Positions 5,952-7,235 of a DNA stretch of 7,235 nucleotides are shown in pieces. Numbering within the stretch: the stretch's first letter is position 1; each line of letters begins with the position of its first letter. This stretch comes from Halanaerobiales bacterium. GTDB taxonomy: Bacteria > Bacillota > Halanaerobiia > Halanaerobiales > JADQBU01. A program made the translations under genes and the position numbers. The stretch covers positions 1 through 7,235 of the forward strand of contig JADQBU010000317.1 in NCBI GenBank assembly GCA_016278435.1, read 5' to 3'. A model generated the notes under the pieces. That model was not told the DNA's origin and did no database searches. It was given only the letters and a program-made list of their open reading frames with translations.

Positions 5952-7170
5952 CATGATAGTTAATAAAACTACCGGCTTAAACTGGAAATTAATATTTATC
6001 ATGATCGGCGCCTATATAACTACTAATATTAATCTACAGGGATTTTTTGCCCTGTTACCTTTTATCCAGATTGATTTTGATTTGAGCAGGGCTCAGGTCG
6101 GTCTTTATTCTACTTTCTTTTTCGGGGCGGCAACACTGTTCGGTATCTTCTGCGGTAGGTTTGTCGATATAATCGGGTCCTGTAAGGGACTAATTCTGGG
6201 GACCGTTTCTGTGGGGGTGCTTATGTTATTCCACTCCCTGGCTCCGGTCTATCTGTTTCTCCTGGTGCTGGCTTTTTTCAGTGGACTGGGCTTTAGCCTG
6301 GTTGCGCCTGCTGTTAATAGAGGGGTAATGAACTGGATTTCTATTGAAAAGAGGGCTGTTTCCCTGGGGATAATACAGACAGGTGTGAGTATCGGAGGAT
6401 TTCTGGGAGCGAGTTTATTACCTTTACTGGGGAGTAAATTCGGCTGGAGAACAGCTGTTTTGTTTCCCGGGGTTTTTGCGCTTGCTGCTGGTATCCTGAT
6501 TTTTAAGTTAATAGGACAGATAGTAGAGGAAGAGGAGAAACCAGATAAGGTAGAAAAAGGGTATGACTTTACCGGAACTTTAATAAAACTGGTGAAAAAT
6601 AAATATTTACTTTATGTCTGTATTATTGGTTTTGTTTATGCCAATACCAACAGCTTTATAATTACTCACTTTACCCTGTTTTTAAGCCAGGACCTTGGTT
6701 GGAGTAAAACTACAGCTGGTTTTGGTCTGGGTATCCTTCAGATTGGAGGACTTATCGGACAGCCGGGCTGGGGCTGGTTAGATGACAGGTTATTTAAACG
6801 AGACAGGGTAAAAGGAATTTTTTCTATGGGACTGGCAATTGCAATTTTTACCCTGTTTTTTGGTATCTTTTCTTATAATTTTGATCTTCCGTTCTTGTTA
6901 ATCTGGTTAATTATCTTTTTGCTGGGAATATCGGCACTGGGTTGGATGGGCTTAAATTTAATCACAGTATCGGAAATCGCCAGTAAAGGTTCAACAGGTA
7001 CAGCGATAGGTCTTTACCTGGTTTTTGTTAGACTGGGTCTGTTAACAAGTCCGGCCCTGTTTGGTTATTTATCTGATTTAAACGGTAATTATCAGGTTAG
7101 CTGGGTTGTTCTGGGAGCGGGAGTCTTTCTGGCATCTGTATTATTTAAATTTATCAATAACAGGCGGTAA
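5923..7170 (+). CDS. Major facilitator superfamily (MFS) transporter
   Basis: A 415-residue membrane protein with about 12 hydrophobic helices in two halves, joined by a charged central loop at about 203-220 (EEEEKPDKVEK). The loop between helices 2 and 3 has a divergent MFS motif A, GRFVDIIGSCKG (78-89), with the conserved Asp at 82. Secondary proton- or ion-coupled transport of a small organic molecule is expected. Direction and substrate cannot be read from the sequence; export of a pathway product or uptake of a second substrate both fit the context. Three starts are possible: ATG at 5923 (29-base overlap with the nitroreductase gene), 5932, and 5953 just two bases after that gene's stop (TAACATG). 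All have weak ribosome binding sites. The 5953 start gives a short N-terminus before the first helix and would suit coupling by ribosome re-initiation. The longest frame is listed. Confidence 0.9.
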   Translation: MNNMATWNSNMIVNKTTGLNWKLIFIMIGAYITTNINLQGFFALLPFIQIDFDLSRAQVGLYSTFFFGAATLFGIFCGRFVDIIGSCKGLILGTVSVGVLMLFHSLAPVYLFLLVLAFFSGLGFSLVAPAVNRGVMNWISIEKRAVSLGIIQTGVSIGGFLGASLLPLLGSKFGWRTAVLFPGVFALAAGILIFKLIGQIVEEEEKPDKVEKGYDFTGTLIKLVKNKYLLYVCIIGFVYANTNSFIITHFTLFLSQDLGWSKTTAGFGLGILQIGGLIGQPGWGWLDDRLFKRDRVKGIFSMGLAIAIFTLFFGIFSYNFDLPFLLIWLIIFLLGISALGWMGLNLITVSEIASKGSTGTAIGLYLVFVRLGLLTSPALFGYLSDLNGNYQVSWVVLGAGVFLASVLFKFINNRR

Positions 7171-7235
7171 TATCAAAGACAGAGCTACTACTATACCTTA
7201 ACCGGCCATTATTAATGCAGGAAAATTACTTGCGC

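Noticed and set aside
7171..7235. Terminator or new gene start after the MFS gene
   Set aside because: The 65 bases contain no convincing hairpin, T-tract or ribosome binding site with a start codon. The window ends before anything can be supported.

Overview
The window reads as ordinary chromosome of a low-to-moderate GC bacterium. Strong AGGAGG-type ribosome binding sites, occasional TTG starts, tightly packed same-strand genes and a preference for A/T-ending codons together suggest a Bacillota-like organism, perhaps an anaerobe such as a Halanaerobiales or Clostridia member. That placement is inference; no rRNA or marker gene is present. All genes lie on the + strand. I see no phage, insertion-sequence, CRISPR or tRNA signal.

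Region 1 (about 25-2288) is a compact three-gene transport unit. It holds a secreted, C-terminally anchored protein of unknown function (38-763), a 32-residue single-span membrane micropeptide (769-867), and a sodium:solute symporter (870-2288, TTG start). The gaps are 5 and 2 bases and each gene has its own good ribosome binding site, so the micropeptide is very probably real and may be a small symporter subunit.

Region 2 (2289-2390) is a short spacer dominated by a perfect 12-bp GC-rich inverted repeat. Its 3' arm is itself an AGGAGG-type ribosome binding site. A four-codon mini-ORF follows, and its stop codon overlaps the next start codon (TAATG). This looks more like a translational control element than a plain terminator, because no T-tract follows the stem on the + strand.

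Region 3 (2391-4680) encodes two catabolic-type enzymes with overlapping ends. The first is an enolase-superfamily racemase/epimerase with the complete Lys/Lys and Asp/Glu/Asp catalytic set, but without the residues that bind Ala-Glu in the known dipeptide epimerases. The second is a binuclear-metal amidohydrolase of the Xaa-Pro-dipeptidase-like group with all metal ligands in place.

Region 4 (4711-7170) has two same-length nitroreductase-family paralogues and an MFS transporter. The first paralogue has a degraded FMN-phosphate motif and the second a canonical one.

Taken together, the cluster looks like import (symporter), stereochemical inversion (epimerase), hydrolysis (amidohydrolase), flavin redox chemistry (nitroreductase pair) and a second transport step (MFS). 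A peptide-like, N-acylated or lactam-like amino acid derivative is a reasonable guess for the substrate. The sequence does not identify it, and I do not recognise the combination as a described pathway.
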